Shown one piece after another: positions 11,255 to 23,788 of a stretch of 64,000 nucleotides of DNA (the first letter of the stretch is position 1; each line of letters opens with the position of its first letter). The position numbers were made by a program, and so were the translations under genes. The stretch is from positions 1 through 64,000 of the forward strand of contig SNVD02006886.1 of assembly GCA_013180625.2 (NCBI GenBank), in the 5' to 3' direction. Origin of the DNA: Boswellia sacra. Its lineage: Eukaryota > Streptophyta > Magnoliopsida > Sapindales > Burseraceae. The notes below the pieces were generated by a model. The model was not told the DNA's origin. It made no database searches and was given only the letters and a program-made list of their open reading frames with translations.

Positions 11255-11270
11255 ATCTCCCCCTTTTTGA
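11255..11270 (-). other. Polypurine tract of the SIRE-like element
   Basis: The minus strand reads AAAAAGGGGGAGAT directly before the LTR start TGTTAGCCC, the usual plus-strand primer position. Confidence 0.8.
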
Positions 11271-11509
11271 TGATGAAAAACCATTGATTGCTTTAAAATA
11301 TAATCTAAAATCAAGAATGAAAATAAAATCAACAATAAGCAAAAAGAATGGCACTTGTTATGAATGTAAGCAATCCAACTATTTCTCCCCCTTTTGTTAT
11401 CATCAAAAAAAATGTAATCAAATTAACTACTCCCCCTAAATATATTCTCCCCCTTAACATATGCTACCATTCAAAGATTATCATATTAAAGCAAAATTAA
11501 GACATATCC

Positions 11510-12891
11510 AACATGTCTAATTCTCTTCTAATTATGCAAAATCTATCTTGACTAAGGGGTTTAGTAAATATATCGGCTATTTGTTTCTCGGTGGGAACAA
11601 ATTCTAAAGAAATATTACCTTTTTGCACATGATCTCTAATAAAATGATGTCTAATCTCTTATATGCTTAGTCCTAGAGTGTTGTATGGGATTTTTTGAAA
11701 TGTTGATGGCACTTGTATTGTCACATTTGATGGAATAATGATCAATACCACACCATATATCTTTAAAATTTGTTTTCTCCAAAGAGATTGTGCACAACAA
11801 CTTCCTACTGCAATATACTCGGCTTCTGCTGTTGATAAGGCAACAGAATTTTGTTTCCTACTAAACCATGAGACTAATGCATGTCCTAGAAAATGGCAAG
11901 AGCCACTAGTGCTCTTTCTATCAAGAAGACTTCCAGCAAAGTCCGCATCGGAATAACTAATTAGATCAAATTATCACACTTAGGATACCAAAGACCTAGA
12001 TTTATGGTTCCAAGAAGATATCTAAATATCCTTTTGACAGCTTTAAAGTGAGATTCCTTTGGACAAGATTGAAAATCTAGCACACATACACACACTAAAC
12101 ATAATATCATGTCTACTAGCAGTTAAATACAAAAGAGAGCCAATCATACCTCGATATTTTGTTACCTCAACAACTTTTCCTTTCTCATCTTTGTCAAGCT
12201 TGGTTAATGTACCCCTAGGTGTGTTATATGTCCTTGAATTATCCATGCCAAACTTCTTGAGAAGCTGTCTTTTTATTTAGCTTCAATTAATGAAGCATCC
12301 CATCTATTGATTGCTTGATTTGAAGTCCAAGGAAGAAATTTAAATCTCCCATTAAGCTCATTTCAAATTCTTGTTGCATGCACTTAGAAAATTCCTCACA
12401 CATAGAGACATTAGTAGCACCAAATATAATATCATCAACATAGATTTGAACAATTAATAAATCATCATTTTTTGGTTTAACAAAAAGAGTAGTATCAACT
12501 TTTTTTTTTTTCGAAACCATTATCAATGAGAAATTTGCTCAATCTATCATACCATGCTCTTGGTGCTTGTTTCAAGCCATAAAGTGCCTTTTGAGTTTGA
12601 AAACATGGTTTGGAATGAGAAATTTGCTCAATCTATCATACCATGCTCTTGGTGCTTGTTTCAAGCCATAAAGTGCCTTTTTGAGTTTGAAAACATGGTT
12701 GGAAAATCATGATTTTGAAAACCAAGAGGTTGCTCTACATATACTTCCTCCATAATGTAACAATTTAAAAATGCACTTTTGACATCCATTTGATATAATG
12801 TAAAATTTTTATAACATGCAAATGCACACAACATTCTAATTGATTCTAATCTAGCAACCGGTGCAAAGGTTTCCTCATAATCAATACCTTC
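11510..12891 (-). pseudogene. SIRE-like reverse transcriptase and RNase H, broken
   Basis: The catalytic IYVDDIIFGATN is at about 12420-12460 and the following GDLNFFLGLQIKQ segment at about 12310-12350. RNase H pieces (GSLLYLTASRHDI near 12110, and the SWFSRKQNSVALS region near 11840) follow. The frame is lost between 12526 and 12720 by a 91-bp tandem duplication, and again after 12246 and near 11650. Confidence 0.85.
12525..12706. repeat. 91-bp tandem duplication within the RT domain
   Basis: The block AATGAGAAATTTGCTCAATC ... GAAAACATGGTT occurs twice in direct succession (12525-12615 and 12616-12706) with almost no differences, apart from an extra T in the second copy. Ordinary RT has one copy, so this is a local duplication that disrupts pol. 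Confidence 0.85.
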
Positions 12892-14153
12892 TTATTGATT
12901 GTATCCTTGAGCAACAAGTCTAGCTTTGTTTCTAATAATGGTGCCATTTTCATCTACTTTATTTCTAAAAATCCATTTAGTGCCTATAATAGAATGATTT
13001 TTAGGTCTAGGCACTAATTCCCAAACTTGATTTCTCTCAAATTGATTCAATTCTTCTTGCATAGCTAAAATCCAACTTTCGTCCTTTTCGGCTTCTTTAA
13101 AAGATTTTGGTTCAAATTGAGAGACAAAAGCAAAATGATTACAAAAGTTCTTAAAAGAAGATCTAGTTTTCATACCTTGTAATGGTTCACCAATAATGAG
13201 ATCTTTAGGATGAGCTTTTGCATACCTCCATTCCTTTGGTAATTCTTGGGAAGAATCATTTACTTGCACAAGCTTTTCTTGTTGAAGTTGTAATTCATCT
13301 TGGCTCGTTTCATCAAGCCTTGATTCCTTGATTTGCCTTTCTACCTCAACAATATCATCATCTAAATTCTTTGAAGAAATAACATTAGTTTCATCAAATT
13401 CAACATGCATAGATTCTTCAATAGTTAGAGTCTTTTTGTTAAAAACTCTATATGCTTTACTATGGTTGGAGTAGCCAACAAAAATTCCAACATCGGCTTT
13501 TGCATCAAATTTTCCAAGGTTATCCTTAGTGTTTAAAATAAAACATTTACATCCAAAAACTTTAAAAAATCCAATGTTGGGTTTTCTTCCTTTCCAAAGT
13601 TCATAAGGAGTTTTCTTTATTAAAGCTCTAACATGGACTCTATTGATTATAAAGCATGCGGTATTAACGGCTTCGGCCCAAAAATATTTTGGCAAATTAT
13701 TTTCAAGTAACATGGTCCTAGCCATTTCTTGGATAGTCCTATTTTTCCTTTCAACAACACCATTTTGTTGTGGAGTTCTAGGTGCGGAAAAATTATGTTC
13801 AAAACCATTTTCACCACAAAGATTTTCAAACGCGACATTGTCTACATCACCACCATGATCACTTCTAATGGATACAATAGAATGCCCTTTTTGATTTTGG
13901 ACTCTTTTTGTAAATTTTGAAAAAGCTTGTATGGCCTCATTTTTAGTTTTCAAGAATAATACCCAAGTGAATCTTGAAATCATCCACAATAACAAAAACA
14001 TAATACTTTCCACCAAGGCTTTGAGTTCTTGATGGTCCAAATAAATCCAAATGAAGTAATTGTAGAGGTTTATTTGTTGAAATAAATTTCTTTTGTTTAA
14101 AAGAAGTTCTCACTTGTTTTCCAAATTGACAAGCATCACAAATCTTATCCTTT
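12892..14153 (-). pseudogene. SIRE-like integrase
   Basis: The core contains FTWVLFLKTKNEA, IRSDHGGDVDN and the block TPQQNGVVERKNRT. It is followed by FGCKCFILNTKDNLGKFDAK and a C-terminal run into the start of RT (WELVPRPKNHSIIGTKWIF). It is open from 14040 to 12892. The N-terminal zinc-binding part (about 14150-13990) is in another frame, so there is a shift near 14040. Confidence 0.88.
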
Positions 14154-14603
14154 TCAAATTTTTATTTTTGGAAGACCATCAACTAAATCATTTTTAGAAA
14201 TTTTTGAAATTGTGTCCATGCTAGCATGACCTAACCTTCTATGCCATAACCAAGCATCATGATTAACAATGAAACAATTTTCTACATGATCATTAACATC
14301 AATATCAATTGTATAAATATTACCACATCTATTACCAACAAATAATGTCTTATTGTTACTAACATCCTTAATCACACATCTATTAGGCTCAAAAGCAACA
14401 AAATATCCCTTATCACACAATTGACTAATGCTAATCAAATCAGGTTTTAAACCATGAACAAGCAAAACATCTTTAATAATAGGTGAAGAAGGGTTACCAA
14501 TATCACCATGTCCGATTACCCTTCCTTTGGCATTATCACCGAAGGTCACATATCCTCCTTTCTTCATGATTAATCTTGAAAATTTGGAGGCATCTCCGGT
14601 CAT
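14154..14603 (-). pseudogene. SIRE-like protease C-terminal part and GAG-pre-integrase
   Basis: The reading starts at MTGDASKFSRL, just after the protease active-site region, and ends in AWLWHRRLGHASMDTISKISK, the GAG-pre-integrase HxxxH block. The active-site Asp would lie in the preceding frame near 14620. Confidence 0.75.
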
Positions 14604-16031
14604 ATGCCTTGAGCATCCACTATCTAAGTACCACTTGTGTTTGCCACTCCTTTGTCTCTACAATCAACATTCAAGGAGTAACTTTTTGGTACCCAAAAGT
14701 TCTTGGGTCCTTGGGGGTTAGTTATGATACTTTTTGGAACCCATATTTGTTTCAAATTAGGATTTCTTTTAATGGAGCAAGAATGCATATTGTGTCCTTT
14801 TCTTCCACAATAAGTACATGAATGATTAGGATTATTCTTAAAAGATGCACGAGCAAAATAATTTTTAAAATACTTTTGATTTTTATGAGTTTTATATCCT
14901 AAGCCTCTTTTATCAAAAACACACCTTTGGTTTTGTAACATAGAATTCAAATTTTTTGTGCTTTTTGTAAAACTATCAACAATATTTCTTAAGTCATTAT
15001 TTTCCTTTTTCAAAATAACATTTTCTTTCTCTAATTTATCAAAATCCTTTTGTTTTAAAATCTCATTTTCAGTTTTTTAAAAAATGTATTTGACTTTCCA
15101 AACTTTCAAAATCTTTTTGCTTTAAAATTTCATTTTCATTTTCTAAAGCTTCATTTATTTCCACCAACTCTTCTAATTGAGATAACATGACTTTTGACTT
15201 CTTTTTGAAAGCATTGATTTTTGAATTTTGTTTATCAACTTGCACATGTAAATTTTGAAATGCTTCAAGTAATTCATCATATGAAAGCTTAGGATCATGG
15301 TTTAGAATACTTATCTCATTTTCTCTTAAAGCCATGAAGCACATGTTTGCCACATCGCAATCTTCTTCTTCATTCTCCTTCAAGATGATTTCATGAGTAA
15401 TGAGAGAACCCATAAGTTCTTCTAATGGTAGTTTGGTGAGGTCCTTTGCTTCTTGAATTGCCGTCACCTTTGGCTCCCAAGATTTTGGTAGACACCTAAG
15501 AATCTTTCTCACCATTTCAACATTAGAATAAGATTTACCAAGAGATTTCAAACTATTAATAATATCCGTAAATCTAGTAAACATTTCAGAAATTGATTCA
15601 TCCGATTTCATCTTAAAAAGCTCATAACTATGAACTAGCATACTAATTTTGGATTCTTTAACTTGACTAGTTCCTTCATGAGTTACTTCAAGTGTGTGCC
15701 ATATTTCTTGTGCCGTAGAACAAGTAGATATTCTATTAAACTCATTTCTATCTAGAGCACAATATAACACATTCATAGCTTTAGCATTCAAACTCAATTT
15801 CTTTTTATCATCTTCACTAAACTCTTTAGGTTCTTTAAGCATGCATTCCCCATTTTCAATTTTGGTAGGAACAAAAGGTCCTTCCAAAACAATAGACCAC
15901 AAATCATAATCAAAAGATTTCAAGAAAATACTCATTCTAGTTTTCCAATAAGAGTAATCACTTCCATTAAAAAATGGAGGTCTAGAGATAGAAAGTCCCT
16001 CAACATATGAAGTTGAATTAAAAGTTGCCAT
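14604..16031 (-). pseudogene. SIRE-like gag
   Basis: The start MATFNSTSYVEGLSISRPP and the FFNGSDYSYWKTRM block are typical of the plant Copia gag (DUF4219/UBN2-type capsid). A zinc knuckle CTYCGRKGHNMHSC lies at about 14830-14790. The frame is open from 16031 to 15069 (320 codons), then shifts within an A/T run near 15070 and continues from 15013 to 14624. The protein would have a long charged coiled-coil stretch before the knuckle. Confidence 0.88.
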
Positions 16032-16072
16032 AGCTCAAAAATCGATTAAGATTTAAAAAATTGAGCAACCTT

Positions 16073-16084
16073 GCTCTGATACCA
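16073..16084 (-). other. Primer-binding site of the SIRE-like element
   Basis: The minus strand reads TGGTATCAGAGC two bases after the 5' LTR end, complementary to initiator tRNA-Met. Confidence 0.85.
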
Positions 16085-16086
16085 CT

Positions 16087-17797
16087 TGTTGACCCAGGTA
16101 TGGCAACCCAAGAGGGGGGGTGAATTGGGTTTTTATTTATCAAAACGGATTTAGAAAACTTTTCTTGAAAGATCAAAATTAGTTCACTCTTTCTTTGAAA
16201 ATAAAGGTGAAGAAGATGAAATTAGAATTTATCAAAGATGCAATCAAAAGAATAATAATGATGAACAATCACAAGTGCAAGTAAATGTAAAGAGGAAAGG
16301 GATAGAGAGAGTGCAAACTCAATTTACGTGGTTCGGCAAACCTTGCCTACGTCCACGGGCTCCTAGCTCCACGAGCTAAGCTTTCCACTAAGTTGTAGAA
16401 TCTTTACAACTTGCTTGATGAACAACCTCACCAAGACTTTTTCTTTCAACTCTTGATAACACCACACCAAGAGTTCTTCTTGATGAACAACCTCACCAAG
16501 GCAACTTCCTTCAACTCTTGATAACACCACACCAAGAGTTCTTCTTGATGAACAACCTCACCAAGGAAAGAGTTCTCTCAAGGATATCTTTTATCCTTTA
16601 CAAGAAGATCTCACTCTCACACAATATAAGAACAAAGAAAAGTTTTTACAACAAAAGTACAACTCTCTTCAAAGAGTAGATAAAGAATATAAAAGCTCTA
16701 TAAACTTGATATTTCTCTTGGCTTTTTTGCTTGATAAAATGCTTCTCTTGCACTTGTTGAATGCATGGGAGAATGGCTCCTTTTATAGGCAAATGAGATG
16801 AACTTAATCAAGTGAAGACACCATCTCCAAATTTTCTGCCCACCATAAAAACCGTAATTTTGTCTGCCATTTTTGTCAATGTTCCGTTTGAAATTTGAAA
16901 ATCTGTAAAACATAAAAGATCTGCACATTTGAATAAGCTTTCCAACGCATCAAGAACCAAGTCATTTGGATATCTGTAGCTCAAGATATGGCCAAAACAC
17001 CATTCGGTGCTCAAGTGACTTGATTTTTCTTCCATGTGTCTGTCCACTCACTTGAATGATAATTCTGTCAGCCTTCCATTTGAAATTTGAATTTCTTCAA
17101 AACATAAAAGATCTTCATATTTGAATAACCTTTCCAAGACATTAAGAATCAAAGCATTTTGATATCTCTATCTTAAGATATGGCCAAAACACCATTTGGT
17201 GCTCATGTGAGTTGATTTTTCTTCTCTGTGTCAGTCCACCGAATTGCATGTCAATTATGTCGGTCTTCTGTTTGAAATTTGAATTTTTTCAAAACATATG
17301 AAATGTTCTTCATTAAGTCATCTTTCCAATGCTGCAAGAATCAAGTCATTTTGATTTTTCTAGCTCAAGATATGTCCAAAGGAGTATTCGGTGCTCATGT
17401 CAGCTGCTTCCATTTGTCTTTCAACTTGCATGATGATTTGGACAACCTTGCACTTGAAATTTGAATTTCATTAAAACATATGAAATGTTATAAATTGAGT
17501 AGCTTTCCAAAGGCTCAAGAATCACATCATTTGGATATTTGTAGAGATATATATGACCAATTGATTGAACATTGCTCATGTGTCACATTCCTTGAGTCAA
17601 TCCTTGTTCTTAAACTTTGGTGCCTTTAACATGTAGTCTTCTCCTTAGCTTCAACACTTCATTTTAATAAGCCTCTTCTTGATTTTAAAATTATTTCAAT
17701 GATCTTACTCTTGCACATAAATAAACATATTAGTAAATCTCAATTAATCAATGTGTATTGTTATCATCAAAATTATCATGTAGCCTTAGGGCTAACA
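16087..17797 (-). repeat. 5' LTR of the SIRE-like element (right copy)
   Basis: It runs on the plus strand from TGTTGACCCAGGTATGG to GGGCTAACA, 1711 bp. Compared with the left copy it differs by scattered substitutions and small indels, indicating an insertion clearly older than the intronic chromovirus further right. Confidence 0.93.
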
Positions 17798-17805
17798 ATC
17801 AGGTC

Positions 17806-19632
17806 TACAATCTAATGACTGAGACAATTATGAAGTCTGCAAAAGTGTTGTTTGATGATCTTGATGATTATGCAAACTATTAACATAAGGAAAAACCAAT
17901 TACAAATGATGACATAACTACTATTAATTTGGACAACAAAGAACCATCTGACAACACAGACCTAGACAAAGATTAAATCAGGGATGATTCTATAAAGATA
18001 GATCCACCCTCTTAGATTCAGAAGGCTTATCCAACCACTTTAATCATTGGAAGTCCAGATGGTATGATGAAAACTAGAAGCAAGTTAAGAAAGTGGGTAA
18101 ATTATGCATGTTATGTCTCCTTAATTAAAACTAAAAATGTGAACAAACCTTATAAAAGGATGTGTAGGTACAAGCAATGCAGTATGAACTTAATTAGTTT
18201 AAAAGAAATGATGTTTAGGAATTAGTTCCTAGACCACAAGATGCAAATGTGATTAGAACTAAGTGGATTTTTAAAAACAAAATTGATGAAAATTGACAAG
18301 CAGTTAGAAATAAGGCTAGGCTAGTTACACAAGGTTATACTCAAGTAGAATGAATAGATTTTTATGAAACTTTTACGCCAATAGCTAGACTTGAGTCTAT
18401 CAGATTACTAATGGCTATTTCATGCTTGCTTCATTTTAAATTGTATCAAATGGATGTTAAGATAGCCTTCTTGAATGGCTTTCTTAATGAAGAGGCTTCT
18501 GTTAAACATCCTAAGGGATTTAAAGGTCCTACACATCTAATTCATGTTAACAAACTAAAAAAGGCTTTATATAGGTTGAAACAAGCTTTTAAAGCCTAGC
18601 ATGAGGGGTTGACGAACTTCTTAACATAAAGGAGATATACTAGGGGAAGTAATGACAAAACCTTATTCATCAAACATGCATCCAGTTACATTATTATTGC
18701 ATAAATCTATATAGATGACATTGTTTTTGGTTTCACAAATAGAGGAAAAACTAATAAATTTGTTGAGTTGATACATAGTGAATTTGAAATAAGCATGGTT
18801 GGTGAGTTAAATTTCTTCCCTAGACTTCAAGTAAAGCATCTTGAAAATGAAATTTTTATATCTCAATCCAAGTATGCTAAGAATTTGGTGAAGAAATTTG
18901 AGTTGGAAATATCTAAACCTTTGAGAACTCCCATAAGTGCTCACATTAAGTTGTCTACAGATGAAACAGGTAAGGACATAGATTCAAATCTCTATAGAAG
19001 TATGATTGGAAGCTTGCTTTATTTAACTGCAAGTAGACCAGATATTTGTTTTTGTGTTGGATTATGTGTTAGATATCAATCAAGTCCAAAGGAATCACAT
19101 CTGGCAGTAGTCCAAAGAATTATCAGGTATGTGCATGAAACTTTAGACTTTGGAATATGGTATTCTAAAGAAACTAATGCTTGTCTTGCAGGTACAGTGA
19201 TGAAGATTGGGCAAGAAATGTTGCTAATAAGAAGAGCACGACTGGAGGATGCTTTTACCTTGGAATAAATCTAGTCTCATGGCACAACAAGAAGCAAAAT
19301 TCTATCTCTTTGTCAACTATCATAACTGAATATGTTGCTACCAAAAGCTACTGTAATGTGGATGAAGCAAATACTAAGTGAATATAGCATTAATCGAAGC
19401 ACCATAACAATGTTTTGTGATAACACAAGTGCAATAAAATCTCCAAGAATCCAGTCCAACACTCAAGGACAAAAAACATTGATATTAGGTATCATTTTAT
19501 TAGAAAACTAACAAAGGTATTTCATATTGACCATATTGCATTTAAATATCAATTAGCTGATTTGTTTACTAAAGTATTGGATGTACCAAGGTTTGAAAAT
19601 CTGAGAAAGGCATTGACATTTATAGTTTTTTG
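17806..19632 (+). pseudogene. SIRE-like RT and RNase H, decayed
   Basis: Recognisable blocks are YQMDVKIAFLNGFLNE (about 18444), KALYRLKQAFKA (18564-18599), IYIDDIVFG with Ile-Asp-Asp at the catalytic site (about 18706-18735), GELNFFPRLQVKHLE, RSMIGSLLYLTASRPDICF (about 18998-19050), and the RNase H end with SWHNKKQNSISLST. At least six stops and a frameshift near 19190 are present. Confidence 0.85.
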
Positions 19633-20441
19633 AATGAATATAATTTCTGTTATAACTGAAACATCATTAGATAATTTCTTCCTAAGTATGTTTGTGCTGA
19701 TTTTCTTTAATTTTCGTGTTAAATCAATGAATAATAATGCAAAACACAGAGAGCCATCCTATGGAAGTTATCTCAGTGCATCTAAGAAATACATTAAGAT
19801 CACCCACTCAAGTGGAAAATGGCTACCTCTATACATGTATGAAAGCTGCTATTATTAAATTAAAAAGTTCATTGAGCTTAACTTTTGTGTGTTTAAGACA
19901 TATGCTTAGGTTGAATGCTAAATGAATTTGATTATAAAAACAGCTTTCTTGTTTAATTTCATGATCATCTGTGTCACATATTTCTTTAGAAAGGATTATA
20001 TGATGTAAAGATATTTCTGTTGTGTAAACTGTATTTATTATTTGTTAAGGTTTATGTAACATATGATTCGTAATCTGACTCAGCTTAAATTACTTTGTGT
20101 GTTGTCAAGTTTACTTAAGTGACATGTCGGCAATATTGACCTTGATGGCATTTATTTTAGTGGCAGGAAGGATTTGTTTAATAAGTTTTCTTAAATATTG
20201 AAAAAATCAAATTTGATTTTGATCAGCAATATCAATTTGTGTTGGAAACTAAATCAAATCCTAATTATAAAAAGAAAGCATTCTTATTGGGGGAGATATC
20301 TGTGTAACGTCAATCACATTCATTGTTAGGGTTTTTATCAATATCCCTTAATCACTTTGTTATTTGTTCCCTTACATATATTCTCTGAGTTTGTTTTAGC
20401 TAACCTTCACAAAGAAAAACCTAGAAATCGTTTTAAAGACA

Positions 20442-22030
20442 TGGTTTCCTCAATTGGAATCCCAACTCAGTAGCATGAACATTGCAATCGCAATCTCATG
20501 AATCGCAAATAAAACAATCACAAAAATAATCTCAACAACCATCTTAGCATCAGTCTCAATCTGAATCACAACAACAAGAAGAATCACCACATGTTGATCC
20601 TATGCAGAATGAAGACAACAACATTCCATTCGCAAAGATGAGAGACCATGTAAGACCTTTTTCTTACAAATTTCTAAAAAGAGAATTGGAGAGGAGGTTT
20701 GAGAACTTTACTTCTCAAAGAAGTCTAACAATAGAGAGGCCAGTGAAGATCTCATACTTTAATGACTACAATCTAAGTGAGCTTTCAGAATCAAGGCACT
20801 AGGAGAGGACGAAAAACAATTTTCTTCCCACTATCAGTTGATTAATGCAAGAATTTTATGCTAATTTCATGACTGCCATTGACAATCCAAATAGCTTTTA
20901 TTATCACAAAGTGTATTTTAGCAATAAACTTGTTTTCATTTAATGTCATCAATGAGTTTATAAGAATTCTTGTTGATGTTGAGCATGAAATTGAGGAGAA
21001 ATTTACCATGTCTACGGTAGCTAAGGAAATTACTAGTATGAGGGATTTTGTTCAGAGGAAGAGATATGGAACTGATTAAACATATTTAAGAATGAAGTAT
21101 AGAGTGCTTCATAAAATTTCTAGGTATAACTGGTTTCCTTCTTCAAACCAACATATTGTTATGGAAACTAGAGCAAAGTTTTTATACTACCTAGGAAAAA
21201 ACAAATCCATCAATATGAGACCATGAATTTATAAACAGATTACTCAAACTGGTGTTTATAAATCTAACTACCATAATTTACCCTTTGCCTAATTGATTTA
21301 TGCTATCTTGATGCAAAATGGTGTTGTTGTTGAGAAGAATGAAGTTTCAGAACCCATTCAAAGGAGAATTACAAAAGGGTTCTTGACTAGATTGAAGAAT
21401 ATACATAGGGAGGGGACTCAGCCAAGGAAGGAGCCTAGAGCTTCCAGGCCTAATCCAATAACCAAAATGGATGCCAAATTGGATGCTTTAGCTGACAAAC
21501 TTCTAAAAATTTTAAAAGATCTGTAGGATATTAAATCCAAACAACTGGAGATTGAGGCAAAAATGAATATCCTTAAGGTAGCGTACGCCCCTCCAACTCA
21601 TGGGTCAAGTGTAGCTCCTCCGCATACAAGTATAGTTGCAAGACAATCTTCCAAAGATAAAAGCAAAGGCATTGCAACATATCAGACTTCCAATGATGAG
21701 GACACTGATATAGATTTTGACATTGCCCTATAAGAGCCAGCCACTAAGCTTGATGTCCAAACAATTCCACCAGAAGATGCAGTTGAGTCCTTGATTGGCT
21801 TATCTAAGAAGATTGAGACAAGTACTGAGAATAGAGCTAAAAAGATTCAAAAAGTGCTCGCAACAGTCACTGCCTCATCAACGGATACCACAGCAAATCA
21901 AGGAAAAGCTCAAAATCCTACACAAACACCCTTATCCACATTTCAAGAGTGAAGCATACAACTAGTTGTTCCAAGAAGCTCTCTAGCAGGCCTCCAAAGC
22001 TGCCTATTCGAAGGTCTGCTAGGCTCAACT
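20442..22030 (+). pseudogene. Third ORF of the SIRE-like relic (plant transposon protein / envelope-position ORF)
   Basis: After a spacer of about 800 bp, an ATG at about 20442 (MVSSIGIPTQ) opens a broken reading frame. The middle part has MRDHVRPFSYKFLKRELERRF, then LMQEFYANFMTAIDNPNSFYY, then SRYNWFPSSNQHIVMETRAK and LLYYLG-type segments. This pattern fits, from memory, the 'putative plant transposon protein' domain found in Gypsy and SIRE elements. The C-terminal part (about 21460-21900) is Lys/Glu-rich and probably coiled coil. Many stops and frame changes are present. The role of this ORF in such elements is unknown. An envelope function has only been proposed. Confidence 0.6.
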
Positions 22031-22644
22031 AATCCTCGATTAGTTTTTGAACTCCGGTTTGTTTCGGCACTTGCTAAAAAAAATAAAGGGAGAGCATATA
22101 ATGTGTTCTTCTACTTCTTTGGTCTGTTTTTGGATTGTAGTATATAATTTGTTTAGTTTTGGTTTTTTTTTTTATGTGTGTGTTTCAAGGGGAGTAATCT
22201 TTGTTGTTACTCTATTTTTATATTTCTAAATGTTTATGTATTTGTTGCATATTGTGGTTTGATCTTTTTTTATAGGATATCCAGGATATCTGAGTCACCA
22301 TTGCTAGTTAGTCATTTTCAGTTATTGGATATTTGTTTTTGTTCCCAAACTATTTCAATTTTTCTGTTGTTAGTTTTTGCTCTAATGGATTTGTCTCGTT
22401 ATTTTATTTGTGAAAACATTTCTGATGCTCTAATCACTATTAATTTTTTTTTCTTTTTTTAAATTTGAGCTCTATTTATGTTGGCTTTAGAAAGTTGTCA
22501 AAGTTTCTACATTAAATATAGTTTATTGACATTTTATGTTTCATTAACTCTGATTGGTTTTTATTACATTGTGTCTGTTGGTTCGCTTTGTTTTTTATTG
22601 TTTTGAAACTTAGACACATTATGGTATTTTTCTCACAAGATTTC

Positions 22645-22656
22645 AAATGGAGGGAT
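22645..22656 (+). other. Polypurine tract of the second SIRE-like relic
   Basis: AAATGGAGGGAT lies immediately before TGTTAAGTC, the LTR start. Confidence 0.65.
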
Positions 22657-23482
22657 TGTTAAGTCTACATGGATGTGACATGCACATGACTAATTATTTT
22701 GGCATCTTAAGAAGGAAAATATCCTAGCTTTATTTGATTCCTAATAACACATGATTTTAGTATTATTTGTTCCCTTAAATAATTGGGTTCAATTAGAATA
22801 ATTCTAGTAGAATTAGGATAGCAATCTTGGTATCCTAGTCTAATAGGAAAATGCATATGCTTACTATTTTATCCTAAGCTTGACTATCTAATTATAATTA
22901 ATATGCATTATCTAATTGATTTACTTTATAGGGCTAAATCGTTATCTCTTGTAGAAAAAGAAAAGTTCAAGTTGGATTGCAAAGGCAACAAAGTGTAAAG
23001 AGTTGTCCTTTACATTTTGAAACGGTAGCGAGCTTTATGGAAAAATAATATTGAGAGCATCATGTGTGTTCAATTATTCTTTCATATGTATGCGTGAAGC
23101 TATAAGCTTTTACTTGAATGATTAGGTTATAGATTATGTAAGGCTTGAGATTTCCAGCGCTCTCAAGAATCTATAACTTGATCATTAGTTAAGTTATTCT
23201 TAATTGTGATTTGTTAAGTTAAAAGCATGTAAGAGTTGGCAATGTCACAGTGTTTAATCTTTGAAAGATTTCTTTTTACAAATATTAGGTCAATGAATAA
23301 GAGTGTGCCCATCAATGTAAGCGTGCCTAAAGATTATAAATAGAAGAGATATAGTGAATTACAGCTCTAAATTGTTTGTAGATATAGGCTTTATAGTCGA
23401 ACCACGTAAAACCTCCTATTCTATTTTACATTATTGTTTTCTGTTATATTTCGCATAATCGTTCGTACCTTCAAATCTCACA
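22657..23482 (+). repeat. 3' LTR of the second SIRE-like relic
   Basis: It starts TGTTAAGTCTACATGG after the polypurine tract and is taken to end at ATCTCACA. The right border is inferred because the 5' LTR is missing. It contains the GAACCACGTAAAACCTCC phrase common near the end of such LTRs. Confidence 0.55.
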
Positions 23483-23788
23483 AGAATAACTATAAAGTAT
23501 AAGATTGAAATTAAAATTTTTTAAGAAAATGAAATTTTGTCTGTTTAATGGATGCAAAATGCAAATATCACCACTATTAAGATACAGAAGTTCCTAAATA
23601 AATCCAAAATTTTGTGGTCTAAAGCCAATTCAGAGAGCTTCCTTCAATTGGTGTTGTAGAAGAAGGATTTACGTTAAACAAAGTGTATTGTTTTAACTTT
23701 TGAATACAAAATTAAATGAAGATGTACTTTGCTTTTGTTTTAATTTTTCAATGGATTCCATTTCTTTTGCATTGATGGTTGTCAACGT
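23483..23788. other. Unassigned DNA between the Copia nest and the hAT element
   Basis: No gene, repeat or RNA was recognised. Its last eight bases (GTCAACGT, 23781-23788) form one side of the hAT target duplication. Confidence 0.4.

Larger units (their letters stand above)
9524..17797 (-). mobile_element. Complete Ty1/Copia element (SIRE-like), minus strand, 8.3 kb
   Basis: Two LTRs of about 1.7 kb enclose gag, protease, integrase and RT-RNase H, all on the minus strand, with a primer-binding site next to the right LTR and a G-rich polypurine tract next to the left LTR. Only about 250 bp separate pol from the 3' LTR, so there is no envelope-like ORF. All coding parts carry stops or frameshifts. 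The outer flanks do not show a matching 5-bp duplication (CCTTG on the left, ATCAG on the right). Confidence 0.92.
17798..23482 (+). mobile_element. Second SIRE-like Copia relic, 3' half, plus strand
   Basis: The relic starts abruptly inside the integrase C-terminal region (VYNLMTETIMKSAKVLFDD, about 17806-17862). It continues through RT and RNase H, a spacer, a third ORF, a polypurine tract and one LTR. Its 5' LTR, gag, protease and most of integrase are absent, replaced by the minus-strand element. Many stop codons (for example near 17880, 17975, 18015, 18290 and 18598) show long decay. Confidence 0.85.
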
